NCBI GenBank assembly: GCA_008000375.1
Contig: SMOI01000041.1
Location: 1 to 63,685 of the forward strand
Reading direction: 5' to 3'
DNA: 63,685 nt
From: Poteriospumella lacustris
Taxonomy: Eukaryota > Sar > Chrysophyceae > Chromulinales > Dinobryaceae
Part shown: one piece after another, positions 29,262 through 39,152 of the stretch
Layout of the letters: each line of letters opens with the position of its first letter
Position numbering within the stretch: position 1 is the first letter of the stretch
Notes under the pieces: generated by a model
Database searches by the model: none
The model's input: the letters and a program-made list of their open reading frames with translations, nothing else
What the model was told of the DNA's origin: nothing
Made by a program: the position numbers and the translations under genes

Positions 29262-30242
29262 ATGCATTGTAGGGACGTGGTTTCGTTGTGGATGAACCGT
29301 TTGGGGTACCTTCTGCGGGATTGGTTCACAACCATTCTGAGGGCCTCCCAGCGCCTTGTGGCTGCAGTTATTAGGGCGCCATCCGAACTGCCACCAGTCA
29401 GACAATCCCACCGTGGACTGTTCCAACTGGTCGACTTGTGCCTACTTCGCACCACCGATGAAATGGGTCAACATGTGTTGCCGTATGGTGTCCGTCAGCT
29501 GATCAAAGATTTCCTCGGGGCACTAGACAATGACAGTATTCGCACAGCCGTCACACTGTGGATAGAGAACCGTAATGCTGCCATCGCTCTCTACGGCCAT
29601 ATCTTTGAGTGGGATACCCACCGTGTGACCGATATGAGCAGACTGTTCTACAATCAACGGTCCTTCAACGACGACATCAGTGGATGGGAAGTATCGAAGG
29701 TGACGACTTTGAGTCACATGTTTTATGACGCGAATGCCTTCAATCAGCCTATAGGCACACGGAATACCTCTAATGTCACCGATATGAACTCGTTATTTTA
29801 TTTCTCAAACACCTTCAATCAGCCGTTGGAAGCCTGGGACGTGTCGTCTGTCACCAATATGGGTTTCATGTTCAGTGGCGCATTCGCCTTCAACCAGCCG
29901 CTCTCGACGTGGAATGTCTCTGCTGTGACGGATATGCGGTTTATGTTTTCATATACCAGAACGTTTAACCAGCCCCTCAACGACTGGGCTGTATCTCGGG
30001 TGCAATCTACAATCTGCATGTTTTGTTGGGCAAATTCGTTCAACCAGCCGCTCGATCGGTGGAACCTCGCTGCCGCCACTGCAATATCGAACATGTTCTG
30101 TAATACCTCTGCGTTCAACCAGTCACTGGTGTCGTGGGACGTGGCATCGATTCGTCGAAAGCCTGAAGTGTTTGAAGGCGCCGTCGCCTACCGTCAACCG
30201 GAGACGATGGCGGTGTGGCGGGCTGCAGGGTACACCGACTGA
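29262..30242 (+). CDS. DUF285 repeat protein, subfamily A2 with N-terminal extension
   Basis: A 326-residue protein starting MHCRDVVSLWMNRLGYLL. The extension (about 50 residues) has an amphipathic or hydrophobic stretch (YLLRDWFTTILRA, LVAAVI). Module: LVDLCLLRTT, VLPYGVRQLIKDFLG, SIRTAVTLW. Eight repeats run from FNDDISGW to YRQPETMAVWRAAGYTD, with Arg for Trp in the second (PIGTRNTSNV). The proximal promoter is truncated by the inversion breakpoint about 60 bases upstream, so its expression may differ from that of its siblings. Confidence 0.88.
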   Translation: MHCRDVVSLWMNRLGYLLRDWFTTILRASQRLVAAVIRAPSELPPVRQSHRGLFQLVDLCLLRTTDEMGQHVLPYGVRQLIKDFLGALDNDSIRTAVTLWIENRNAAIALYGHIFEWDTHRVTDMSRLFYNQRSFNDDISGWEVSKVTTLSHMFYDANAFNQPIGTRNTSNVTDMNSLFYFSNTFNQPLEAWDVSSVTNMGFMFSGAFAFNQPLSTWNVSAVTDMRFMFSYTRTFNQPLNDWAVSRVQSTICMFCWANSFNQPLDRWNLAAATAISNMFCNTSAFNQSLVSWDVASIRRKPEVFEGAVAYRQPETMAVWRAAGYTD

Positions 30243-30850
30243 CGTCCTCTGGGCGTACCGCCATCCGCTGACGACACACTGCGGTCGGTGACGTAGTGTC
30301 CACCACCGTAGATCGCGATCGTAGGCTATGATAACCTACCAGCGGTCCACCGTCATCGATCTCAGCTGCCTCCGCTGGGCACCTGTACGTGGAGAGGGCA
30401 TAGCCATGCGATGGTGTGACAGGGATGCATAGATTACTGTACACGTAGCTGCCACACCTCACCTGTAACGAGTACACAAGCCTAAACCGCTTCCCTCGTA
30501 CCGTGGAGCTGCGGTGGATCCGTCGTAGGTCGCTGCGGACCACTGCCACTCGGACCACTGCCAACGACTACACGTCGTACCTGTCTACGTCTGCTCCGTA
30601 CGCTACCTGTGCGATCGGTGTCTACCCACATTCGTACCGGCCGCCATGGAGGCACCCCCGGAGGTCGAGAGGGGCCGCGATGGCCTGCCGTTCGACCCCC
30701 CTCGACTGGCGAGACAGGGTATGTCCAGGTACCCTGGTGATCGCACCGGTAGACCTGGGTGTACCGTGGGTCGATACAGCACGTCACCGTAGAGCCTCGC
30801 CAAGGGTGGTGTGGGTCAACGATAGCATCCCCAGAGGAGAGACGCAGACG
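30243..30850. repeat. Convergent-pair spacer repeat S4
   Basis: It is near-identical to S1 with a deletion of about 90 bases near 30362 (CATCGATCTCAGCTGCCTCC) and small losses near 30500. It lies between the A2 gene ending at 30242 and the B gene ending at 30851. Confidence 0.75.
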
Positions 30851-31627
30851 CTATGTCGTCACCCGTAGGGACGGACGACAGCCCGCCAACTCGAACATAC
30901 CCTGTGTATCGGTGCCAGGCGACACTCTCCACGAGTCGAACGGTTGATTCAATGACAAGGCGTACTTGAACATGTTCCTCATATCCGTCACGTTGCTCAC
31001 ATTCCAAGTGGACAACGGCTGGTTGAAAGAGACCGCCCCAGAGAACATGCAGCCCATTTCAGTGACGTGACTCCCGTCCCACGAGTCTAATGGCTGGTTA
31101 AACGATTTGGCTCCATAGAACATACCATACATAGTGGTCACTTGGCTCACGTCCCAGGTATCCAATGGCTGGTTGAAGACGGTCGCACCGTGAAACATTT
31201 CCTCCGTCGAGGTGACGTTGCGCACGTCCCAACGGTCGATGCGGTCATTGAACTTCGTGTGCTTAAAGAGCTCGGTCATATCGGTCACCTTGGTCACGTC
31301 CCAGTCGTTGATATCCCCGTAGCGATCATGCGCGGTGGCTCTGTCGCTGTACCACAACCACACTGCCGCTCGTAGCGTCTCGTTGTTGAACGACACCCAG
31401 GCATAGTCCTTGATCATCTGTCTCACGCCAAACGGCAGCACGTGACCTCTGCAACGATCGTTCACCACGCGGTACAGACACAAGTCCAACACCACTGCGA
31501 TGGGACGGTCAGTGGGATGCCCACGGACCAATGAACGTGAGGGGATCATGGCCTGTGTATCGACGATTGCAGGAGAGCAGCACACTTCCCCTACCAGCGT
31601 ACTCGTGACCTCGTTAGCTTGCATCAT
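30851..31627 (-). CDS. DUF285 repeat protein, subfamily B, short repeat array
   Basis: A 258-residue protein starting MMQANEVTSTLVGEVCC. The module is VLDLCLYRVV, VLPFGVRQMIKDYAW, TLRAAVWLWYS (Tyr replacing the usual Cys). Only six repeats remain (FNDRIDRW, FNQPLDTW, FNQPLDSW, FNQPLSTW and others), ending in LNQPFDSWRVSPGTDTQGMF and the B terminus. It is the shortest apparently intact B member, consistent with loss of whole 75-base units. One repeat has DGS for DVS. Confidence 0.88.
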   Translation of the reverse strand: MMQANEVTSTLVGEVCCSPAIVDTQAMIPSRSLVRGHPTDRPIAVVLDLCLYRVVNDRCRGHVLPFGVRQMIKDYAWVSFNNETLRAAVWLWYSDRATAHDRYGDINDWDVTKVTDMTELFKHTKFNDRIDRWDVRNVTSTEEMFHGATVFNQPLDTWDVSQVTTMYGMFYGAKSFNQPLDSWDGSHVTEMGCMFSGAVSFNQPLSTWNVSNVTDMRNMFKYALSLNQPFDSWRVSPGTDTQGMFELAGCRPSLRVTT

Positions 31628-31745
31628 ACAATGGTCGGTTACCTGGTCGTGGTTTGGATATGGTGCTTCTCATGGATGTAGTGGATCCATTCCAGTCCTC
31701 CGTGGTCTGTGGGCGCACGTGCACGCATGTCGTCAGCTGTGACGA

Positions 31746-31870
31746 CAAATGACAGATCTCTGGAGTCTGTGGAGTCTGCGGAGTCTGCGGAGTCTATGTT
31801 GTCTGTGGAGTCTGCGGAGTCTGTGTCATCTGTGAGTCTATGAAGTCTGTGGAGTCTGCGACATCTGTGA
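31746..31870. repeat. GGAGTCTGCGGAGTCTG simple repeat upstream of a D gene
   Basis: The same word family as at 10886-11010 (GTGGAGTCTGCGGAGTCTG and variants) lies about 205-330 bases before the D start at 32076. It is followed by AAGCTCCAAGCTTCAAGCTC repeats at about 31904-31932. No gene is supported in 31628-32075. Confidence 0.7.
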
Positions 31871-32075
31871 CGTCCTGCTGCTGACTGAGCTTGGCAATTA
31901 TCAAGCTCCAAGCTTCAAGCTCTAAGCTCCACGCTGTGATTTCCACTTTCTTTTATTTCGTCTTTACCAAGCACACAGTTTCTGATGCCCTGTCGGGCCT
32001 GTGGTGGATATATATTGGATTGAGAAGAGTTGGTCACAGGTAAATGATTACCCTGACGACCTTTTGGACGATTCC

Positions 32076-33472
32076 ATGTCAGCGAACCAGGAACCTTCTA
32101 CCTACTGGCGGCTTCCAATGGTGTTGGATTTGTGTCTGTACCGCGTGGTGACCGACTATTGCAGAGGGCAAGTGCTGCCGTTTGGCGTGCGCCAGTTGAT
32201 CAAGAGCTATGCCTGGGTGTCGTTCGACAACGAGACGCTGCCAGCGGCCGTGCAGTTGTGGTGCAGAGATCGAACAACTGCTTTAGCGAAGTATGGAGAT
32301 ATCAACGACTGGGACGTGAGCGCAGTTACCAACATGACCGGGCTTTTCTCTGGGACCCGATTCAACGATCGCGTCGACCATTGGGACGTGAGCAACGTCA
32401 CATCGATGGCGGGCATGTTTTCGGAAGCGATGCAGTTCAACCAGCGACTGGACACGTGGGACGTGGGGAACGTCACCGACATGAGCAACCTGTTCTATGG
32501 GGCCTCTTCCTTCAATCAGTCGTTGTCCACGTGGGATGTGCGTCAGGTCACGGATATGAGTGACATGTTTGGTCAGGCGTCGTCGTTCAATCAATCACTG
32601 TCGCACTGGAATGTGAGCAGGGTAACCCATATGAGCTACATGTTTGCAGAGGCTGCGTCGTTCAATCAATCCCTTTCCGGCTGGAAGGTAGGGCAGGTGA
32701 TCACTATGAGCAGCCTGTTTGCAGAGGCCGTGTCCTTCAACCAGCCGTTGTCGCGTTGGGATGTACGGCAGGTCACGGACATGAGTTATATGTTCTCGGA
32801 GGCCTCGTCGTTCAACCAACCATTGTCGGAATGGGATGTCGGACAGGTAACCAACATGAGACACATGTTTAGTGAAGCCACGTCGTTCAATCAGCCGCTC
32901 GAGACCTGGAACACGTGTCAGGTGAAGGACATGAGCCACATGTTTGAGGACGCCTCGTCGTTCAATCAGCCATTGTCCACGTGGGATACGAGTCAAGTGA
33001 CGAACATGCGTCACATGTTCTGCGGGGCCTCTTCGTTCAATCAACCGTTGTCTACGTGGGATACGAGTCAAGTGACCAATATGAGTGCGATGTTTGCGGC
33101 GGCACGTCGTTTAACCAGCCGTTGTCGCATTGGGATGTTCACCAGGTCACCAACATGAGCTACCTGTTCTTGGAGGCGTTGGCGTTCAATCAGCCTTTGT
33201 CGGAGTGGGATGTGAGTTCGGTGGTGGATATGCTGGGTATGTTTCGTCAAGCGGTGTCGTTCAATCAGTCGTTGTCTGAGTGGGACGTGCGTGGGGTGGC
33301 CAATATGAGTAACCTGTTTGCCGACGCCTCGTCGTTCAACCAGCCATTGCACATGTGGGAGGTGCAGCCGGGGACGGATATCTGGCGCATACTCGAAGGG
33401 GCTTCGTCGTTTCACCAGCCGATGTCGGGTTGGTATGCACGCGACAGACGCAGGACATGTGTTCTCTGCTGA
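32076..33472 (+). pseudogene. Long subfamily D DUF285 gene with single-base frameshift
   Basis: It starts MSANQEPSTYWRLPMVLDLC at the ATG at 32076; the frame extends upstream only through a GTG. The N-module is intact (VLPFGVRQLIKSYAW, TLPAAVQLW). Ten repeats read cleanly to FNQPLSTWDTSQVTNM. Near 33100 one base is missing (GCGGCGGCACGTCG where GCGGGGGCCACGTCG is expected), and the frame ends at 33158. Five further repeats and the D-type end HQPMSGWYARDRRRTC VLC, shared with 40972, read through in the next frame to 33472. As a single-lesion gene it could be functional if the base is an error. Confidence 0.78.
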
Positions 33473-33849
33473 AGAAATTCTTTGGCTGTAATGTTTTACT
33501 TCTGTTGTCATTGCTGCGTACGGTTGATATCGGGCGGATTGCAGAGGACACTTCGTTGCTTTATAGAAGCTTAACAACCTACCGACAGTAGACATCGAAT
33601 ATATTCCGCAAACGATAATCATAGAATCGCATTTCGTAAACGGGGGATGAAGAGGACGGACACGATGCGGAAACTACCACCGGATATCAGCTCATGGCCA
33701 AGTGCGCAATCAACTGTACGTATCCACAGGTACTTCACGTCAAGTACGTATCTTGGACACAGATTAGAGAAGAATTGTGACAAGTTCATCCAATGGTTGA
33801 TGGGCATATACAGTAGGTAGGTAAGGTCGATGGTCAGACGGAGAGGTAA

Positions 33850-34068
33850 GGTAGTCCACAGACTGTAACAGACACATCCTCGAAGATATGGGAGAGGCTT
33901 CCCACAGAATGAGAAGCGTTTCGTCTTTTCCATACGACTAAGGATAGCCAGCAGTGCATTGATGAAAGTGAACGAATGACACAAGGGATTCAATCAAACA
34001 AACAGCAAAAGACAAAGACGTCAAAAGAGCAACCTGTGAATTCGTCAATCATTGAGACAGGGCTGCCA
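33850..34068 (+). promoter_or_regulatory. Subfamily C upstream block, copy 3
   Basis: It is the counterpart of 9530-9752 and 19985-20214, with AGACAAAGACGTCAAAAGAG and TCATTGAGACAGGGCTGCC before the ATG. It persists although the gene is broken. The interval 33473-33849 shows nothing recognisable. Confidence 0.5.
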
Positions 34069-35108
34069 ATGATCACTCCACGACCTTTCCAACGAGGCCA
34101 CCACCACCGGCTGGCCAACGACTTCGATTTGTGTCTAGGTATACCGCGTGGTGACCGAACGATGTCAAGGTCGAGTACTACCGTTTGGCGTGCGACAGAT
34201 GATTAAAGAGTATTCATGGGTATCGTTCTGCAACAAGACACTGAGGCAGGCTGTGCAGTGTTGGCGCTACGACAGAGCAACTGCTTTAGCGCAGTATGGG
34301 GATATCAACGACTGGGACGTGAGCGGAGTTACCGACATGTCCGAGCTTTTCTACAAAACGCATTTCAACGATCGCATCGACCAGTGGGACGTCAGTAACG
34401 TGACGTCTATGGCGGGTATGTTTCGACAAGCTACACAGTTTAACCAGCGACTGGACACGTGGGACGTGGGAAACGTCACCGACATGAGCAACATGTTCCG
34501 AGAGGCCTCGTCGTTCTATGACTGGCATGTTTTATGACGCCGTACGATTCAATCAGCCCCTGTCGGACTGGAACGTCTGTCAGGTCACCGATATGAGTCA
34601 GATGTTCTGTGAGGCATCAGTCTTCAATCAGTCGTTGTCGAATTGGAATGTCAGTCAAGTCATCGGGATGAACCTCATGTTCTCGGGGGCGGGGTCGTTC
34701 AATCAGTCGCTGGCGGATTGGGACGTGGGCCAGGTCCACGGTATGAGGTACATGTTTTATAATGCCTCGTTGTTCAACCAGACATTGTCGAGTTAGGATG
34801 TCAGTCAAGTGGCAGATATGCGCAGCATGTTTTATGGTGCGGCGTCGTTCAATCAATCTTTGTCCAAGTGGGATGTCAGTCAGGTGACGGACATGGGCTG
34901 CATGTTTTGTGGGGCCTCGTCATTCAATCAGCCGTTGGCTACGTGGGATGTCAGCCAAGTGACAGCTATGAGACGTATGTTCTTCAACGCCTCGTCGTTT
35001 AATCATTCGTTGTCGGAGTGGAAAGTCAGCGAGGCGACGAATGTGGTGGATATGTTCAAGGGGGCCTCGTCCTTTGACCAGGCATTGTCTGGATGGAATC
35101 GGTCTTAA
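34069..35108 (+). pseudogene. Subfamily C DUF285 gene with several lesions
   Basis: The start MITPRPFQRGHHHRLANDF is intact. At about 34136 a net insertion of four bases (GTGTCTAGGTATACCGCG for GTGTCTCTACCGCG) shifts the frame within DLCLYRVV. The module resumes as VVTERCQGRVLPFGVRQMIK. Near 34515 part of a repeat is deleted (SSFYDWHVL), and the frame changes again. At 34794-34796 the Trp of SSWDV is TAG. The end GWNRS at 35108 resembles the C end of 9753. Three independent lesions make this a secure pseudogene. Confidence 0.9.
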
Positions 35109-35810
35109 TTAATGTGGACTTGTACACGCAGGTCTTACCGTTTGGTGGTACCTTGCATTGACGTTGTATCTATTCCGTTCTTTCTTTTGGTGTATATAAG
35201 CTGTCGTGTGATAAGTCGTATATTACCCCAACGCTATCTGTTCTTGTTCTCGGTGCTTGGAATGATACGCTACACATTGATGAACTTCAGTTGGGGGAGC
35301 TGGGCGTCTAAAGGAGGAACAGAGTGGCGCAATTCCAATGGAATTCGGAACGAGCGAGAACCAAACTAGAACCCGCTGCAGCATGGAATGGTTCGTTTGG
35401 TTTTGAAACCCGCAGCAATCGTGAAGGATACCGTTTCCTAATTTGTGCGCAGCCGTAAGTTGTGCTGAAGTCAGACGCTGTCAATCTGCCATGTTGTCAT
35501 TGTACTGGTGTAACAAGCTTATTATGTTTCTCCGTCGGTAACGTAGGAGCGAAAGACTTATTGCAATCAGACCGGTTATTCATATCCGATTCGGCAAGAA
35601 GTCTCAGTCAGTCGACGGTACCGACCGTTGCGATTCTAGATGTAGTACACAGAGTCTGTGTTGGTTTGTGCGCTCTTCGTTGCCGCCGCCGACGCTTCGC
35701 AAGAGCAACAAGAAAAAGAAGAAGGCAAAGAGCAAACCACATCATCCACTATTCATTGACAAGAACGATTATGGTTTTGACATAGTTCATCGCGACTGCA
35801 GAGGTATTCC
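35109..35810. other. Intergenic region, no supported gene
   Basis: Two open frames of 85 and 107 codons (35112-35369, 35462-35785) have no family-like content. The region supplies the upstream sequence of the D gene at 35811; only a weak ACAGAGTCTGTG word near 35650 recalls the D-type repeat. Confidence 0.45.
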
Positions 35811-36815
35811 ATGGCGCTGAATCCAGAACGTTCTACCCACATGCAGCGGCCAAAGCTGTTGGATTTGTGTCTCTACCGCGTAGTCAACGAACGTTGTGCA
35901 GGTCGAGTATTGCCATTGGGCGTGCGCGAGTTGATCAAGAGCTATGCCTGGGTGTCATTCGACAATGAGACGCTGAGGCAGGCTGTGCAGTTGTGGTGTG
36001 CTGACAGAGAAACTGCTGTAGAGCGGTACGGCGATATCAACGACTGGGACGTCGGCCGAGTGACCAACATGGCCAAGCTGTTCTATGACACACGCTTTAA
36101 CGACCGTATCGACCACTGGGACGTCAACAATGTCACATCGATGGCGGGCATGTTTTCACAAGCGCCACAATTCAACCAGCGTCTAGACACGTGGGATGTG
36201 AGTCACGTCACTGACCTGAGTTCGATGTTCTCTGGGGCGGCATCGTTCAACCAGCCGTTAGCCACGTGGAATGTGCGTCAGGTGACCAATATGAGTCGTA
36301 TGCTGTTCTGGGCCTCGCGGTTCAACCAGTCGCTGTCCAGTTGGGATGTGAGCCACGTCACCAACATGAGCTATACGTTTGCCAATACGACGGCGTTCAA
36401 CCAACCGTTATCCGAGTGGAATGTCGGCCAGGTGACCGACATGGACAGCATGTTTAGTGGGGCTGCGTCTTTCAACCAACCTCTGTCGATGTGGGATGTC
36501 AGCCAGGTGACGTGCATGTGCAACATGTTTTACGGTGCGGTGTCGTTCAACCAGCCGTTAGCCACGTGGGACGTCAGCCAGGTGACGGATATGGCCTTTA
36601 TGTTCTACAGTGCCTCTTCTTTCAATCAGTCCTTGTCCATGTGGGATGTGAGTAACGTCACCGATATGAGACGTATGTTGTTCAATGCCTCGTCGTTCAA
36701 TCAGCCGACATCGACGTCGACGTCGATGTCGGGCGTTGGCCAAGTGGCGAATACGGCAAATGGGTTTACGGGGGTCTCGTTCTTCGACCAGTCGGTGTCT
36801 GGATGGAAGCGGTGA
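35811..36815 (+). CDS. DUF285 repeat protein, subfamily D
   Basis: A 334-residue protein starting MALNPERSTHMQRPKLLDLC. The module is slightly altered: VLPLGVRELIKSYAW (Leu for Phe, Glu for Gln). Ten repeats run from FNDRIDHW in the same order as in 11195. The ninth has expanded through a TCGACG microsatellite (PTSTSTSMSGVGQV), and the protein ends FDQSVSGWKR. The pair 34069/35811 mirrors 9753/11195, so a C-D block was duplicated as a unit, after which the C copy here died. Confidence 0.9.
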   Translation: MALNPERSTHMQRPKLLDLCLYRVVNERCAGRVLPLGVRELIKSYAWVSFDNETLRQAVQLWCADRETAVERYGDINDWDVGRVTNMAKLFYDTRFNDRIDHWDVNNVTSMAGMFSQAPQFNQRLDTWDVSHVTDLSSMFSGAASFNQPLATWNVRQVTNMSRMLFWASRFNQSLSSWDVSHVTNMSYTFANTTAFNQPLSEWNVGQVTDMDSMFSGAASFNQPLSMWDVSQVTCMCNMFYGAVSFNQPLATWDVSQVTDMAFMFYSASSFNQSLSMWDVSNVTDMRRMLFNASSFNQPTSTSTSMSGVGQVANTANGFTGVSFFDQSVSGWKR

Positions 36816-37646
36816 CAGTATTGAGGCACATTTTACGGAGGTGGTAGTGGTGGTGGTGGTGTTTATTCGTGTGCGTCTAACATTGCGCAATATAAGCCAT
36901 TGCGTGGTGCACCCCGTGAGGATGTGGCGCAGCAGCAGTGGCGAGGGTGCCAAAGGGAGGGAGCAATGCAACCCAACAAACGGTGCTGGACAACCGCGGT
37001 GCGGCACAGTGAATCGCAGAGGGTCATAGAGCTAGGTATACTGCTCGCGTTTGTAGGACTTGTAGACTCGCCGTTTGCCCAGTTACACCCGTTGTGTGGT
37101 GTCCCGTCCTGTCCTGTAAAGCGTTAAGAATCGCAAAACGCTGTGCAGGCTATCACATGACTATACTGTATCCAGCCACTGCTCTTGTATGATCGACGAC
37201 AAGAGAGCTGACTTCATAGGAGCGTTCGAACCGTAAACCAGGCCGAAACAGGGGCCTTGCCGTGGCATGTCGAGGGCTATCTTCGACGGCTATCTTATCG
37301 CAATCCAGTCCATTAAAGAGAAGCGCTACCGCTCACATCGTCCCGCCCGGGGAATGTCGTGTGCCACGGGGTGTCGCATACAACAATGCATCATTCGCAC
37401 TCGAGAAAAGCTCTCATTCCTACTACCATAGACCTTAGAGCCACCAGAAAAGCTCATCGTTCGTGTGGTCATAGCAAGGCGTGAAGTGCGGTGTAGTCTG
37501 TGTTGTCTGTGTTTTCTGTGTGTCTCTGGGGTGTCCTCCGATGGTCATGATTATGATCACGTCTGCTGCTGAAGCGAGCGTGGCACCGAAAATAATAATA
37601 AGAACTGGTACAGCTGTATGGCCATACTACATACAAATCATTCTTC
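36816..37646. other. Intergenic region, no supported gene
   Basis: It starts with a (GTGGTG)n stretch (about 36838-36860) and D-type 3' flank alignable with 12191 onward. A GTAGTCTGTGTTGTCTGTG repeat at about 37490-37525 is the D-type upstream word for the next gene. No coding region is recognised. Confidence 0.5.
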
Positions 37647-39152
37647 ATGACCTTCGAAGGAGTCCATGAGTGCGAACCAGGAACGTCTTACCGGCTACGT
37701 CGGCTGGTCAACCAGTTAGATTTGTGCCTTTATCGGGTGGTGACCGAACGTTGTGCAGGTCGAGTCTTGCCGTTTGGGGTAAGACGGGTTATTAAGGAGT
37801 ACGCCTGGGTGTCGTTCAACAACGACACGCTGAGGGAGGCTGTGAGACTGTGGTGCGATGACCGACCAACTGCTTTGCAGCTGTATGGAGATATCAACGA
37901 TTGGGACGTCAGTAGGGTCACCCATATGCACGTGCTCTTCCGCGGACGACTATTCAACGATCGTATCGACCACTGGGACGTGAGAAACGTCACCTCCATG
38001 GCAGGCATGTTTTCACAAGCGACACAGTTCAACCGGCCGTTGGACACGTGGGATGTGCATCGTGTCACCGATATGAGCAACATGTTTCATCACGCCTCGT
38101 CATTCAATCAACCGTTAGCCACGTGGAATGTCAGCCAGGTGACCAATATGAGTCACATGTTTGCGGAGACCTTGTCCTTCAATCAGCCGTTGTCTGGATG
38201 TCTACGGTCAGGACAGTGGGATGTCCGTCGGGTCACCGATATGAGCGACATGTTCTATCGAGCGACCGTGTTCAACCAGTCGTTGTCCACGTGGAATGTG
38301 AGCCAGGTCACCACGATGGCCTTCATGTTTTACAGTGCGTTGGCGTTTAACCAGCCGGTCTCGACGTGGGATGTCAGGCAGGTCGCCTGTATGAGCGGCA
38401 TGTTCTGTGGCGCCGTGTCGTTCAACCAGCCGGTCTCAACGTGGGATGTCAGCGGGGTCACAGATATGAGCAAACTGTTTCATGGTGCCTCGTCATTCAA
38501 CCAGCCGTTGTCCGCGTGGCATGTGAGTCAGGTCACGGATATGGGCAGCATGTTCTGTGAAGCGGCGTGTTTCAACCAGTCGCTGTCGACGTGGGATGTC
38601 CGGCGGGTGACGAATATGAGTCATATGTTCCGACTGGCCACCACGTTTGATCAGCCGTTATCTGCCTGGACTGTGAGCAGTGTCACGGATATGAGTCACA
38701 TGTTCTTGGGGGCCGCGTCGTTCAACCAGCCGTTGTCCGCGTGGGACGTGAGCCAGGTCAACGATGTGCGTTTCATGTTTTCGAGGGCGACGTCGTTCAA
38801 CCAGCCGCTGTCGGACTGGCACGTCCGCCAGGTGCAGGACATGAGCTACCTGTTTGCGGGGGCGTTGGCGTTCAACCAGCCGTTGTCTGGGTGGGCGGTG
38901 AGTCGCGTCACCGACATGGGAAGCATGTTCGCGGGGGCGTCGTCGTTCAACCAGTCGTTGGCTGCGTGGGACGTGCAGCAGGTGGCCAATATGAGTCGCA
39001 TGTTGTCCGGGGCCTCGTCGTTCCAGCAGCCGTTGTCTACATGGAACATTCAGCCGGGGACGGATACACGGGACATGTTGGAAGAAACGGCGTGGACGTG
39101 TTCACAGCCTGACCATGCACGTGCCCGGCGAAGGTCGTGTGTTGTCTGCTGA
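37647..39152 (+). CDS. DUF285 repeat protein, subfamily D, longest array, altered start
   Basis: A 501-residue protein with 15 repeats, the largest apparently intact member. From residue about 21 (LVNQLDLCLYRVVTERC) it matches D, with VLPFGVRRVIKEYAW (Arg-Val for Gln-Met/Leu). The first 20 residues (MTFEGVHECEPG) are not D-like. The D start MSANQERL is present at 37666 but in the next frame, where it soon ends. A small indel between 37666 and about 37710 must have shifted the frame, with the ATG at 37647 as replacement. One repeat carries five extra residues (PLSGCLRSGQWDV). The C-terminus ends RARRRSCVVC, like the D ends of 32076 and 40972. Confidence 0.85.
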   Translation: MTFEGVHECEPGTSYRLRRLVNQLDLCLYRVVTERCAGRVLPFGVRRVIKEYAWVSFNNDTLREAVRLWCDDRPTALQLYGDINDWDVSRVTHMHVLFRGRLFNDRIDHWDVRNVTSMAGMFSQATQFNRPLDTWDVHRVTDMSNMFHHASSFNQPLATWNVSQVTNMSHMFAETLSFNQPLSGCLRSGQWDVRRVTDMSDMFYRATVFNQSLSTWNVSQVTTMAFMFYSALAFNQPVSTWDVRQVACMSGMFCGAVSFNQPVSTWDVSGVTDMSKLFHGASSFNQPLSAWHVSQVTDMGSMFCEAACFNQSLSTWDVRRVTNMSHMFRLATTFDQPLSAWTVSSVTDMSHMFLGAASFNQPLSAWDVSQVNDVRFMFSRATSFNQPLSDWHVRQVQDMSYLFAGALAFNQPLSGWAVSRVTDMGSMFAGASSFNQSLAAWDVQQVANMSRMLSGASSFQQPLSTWNIQPGTDTRDMLEETAWTCSQPDHARARRRSCVVC

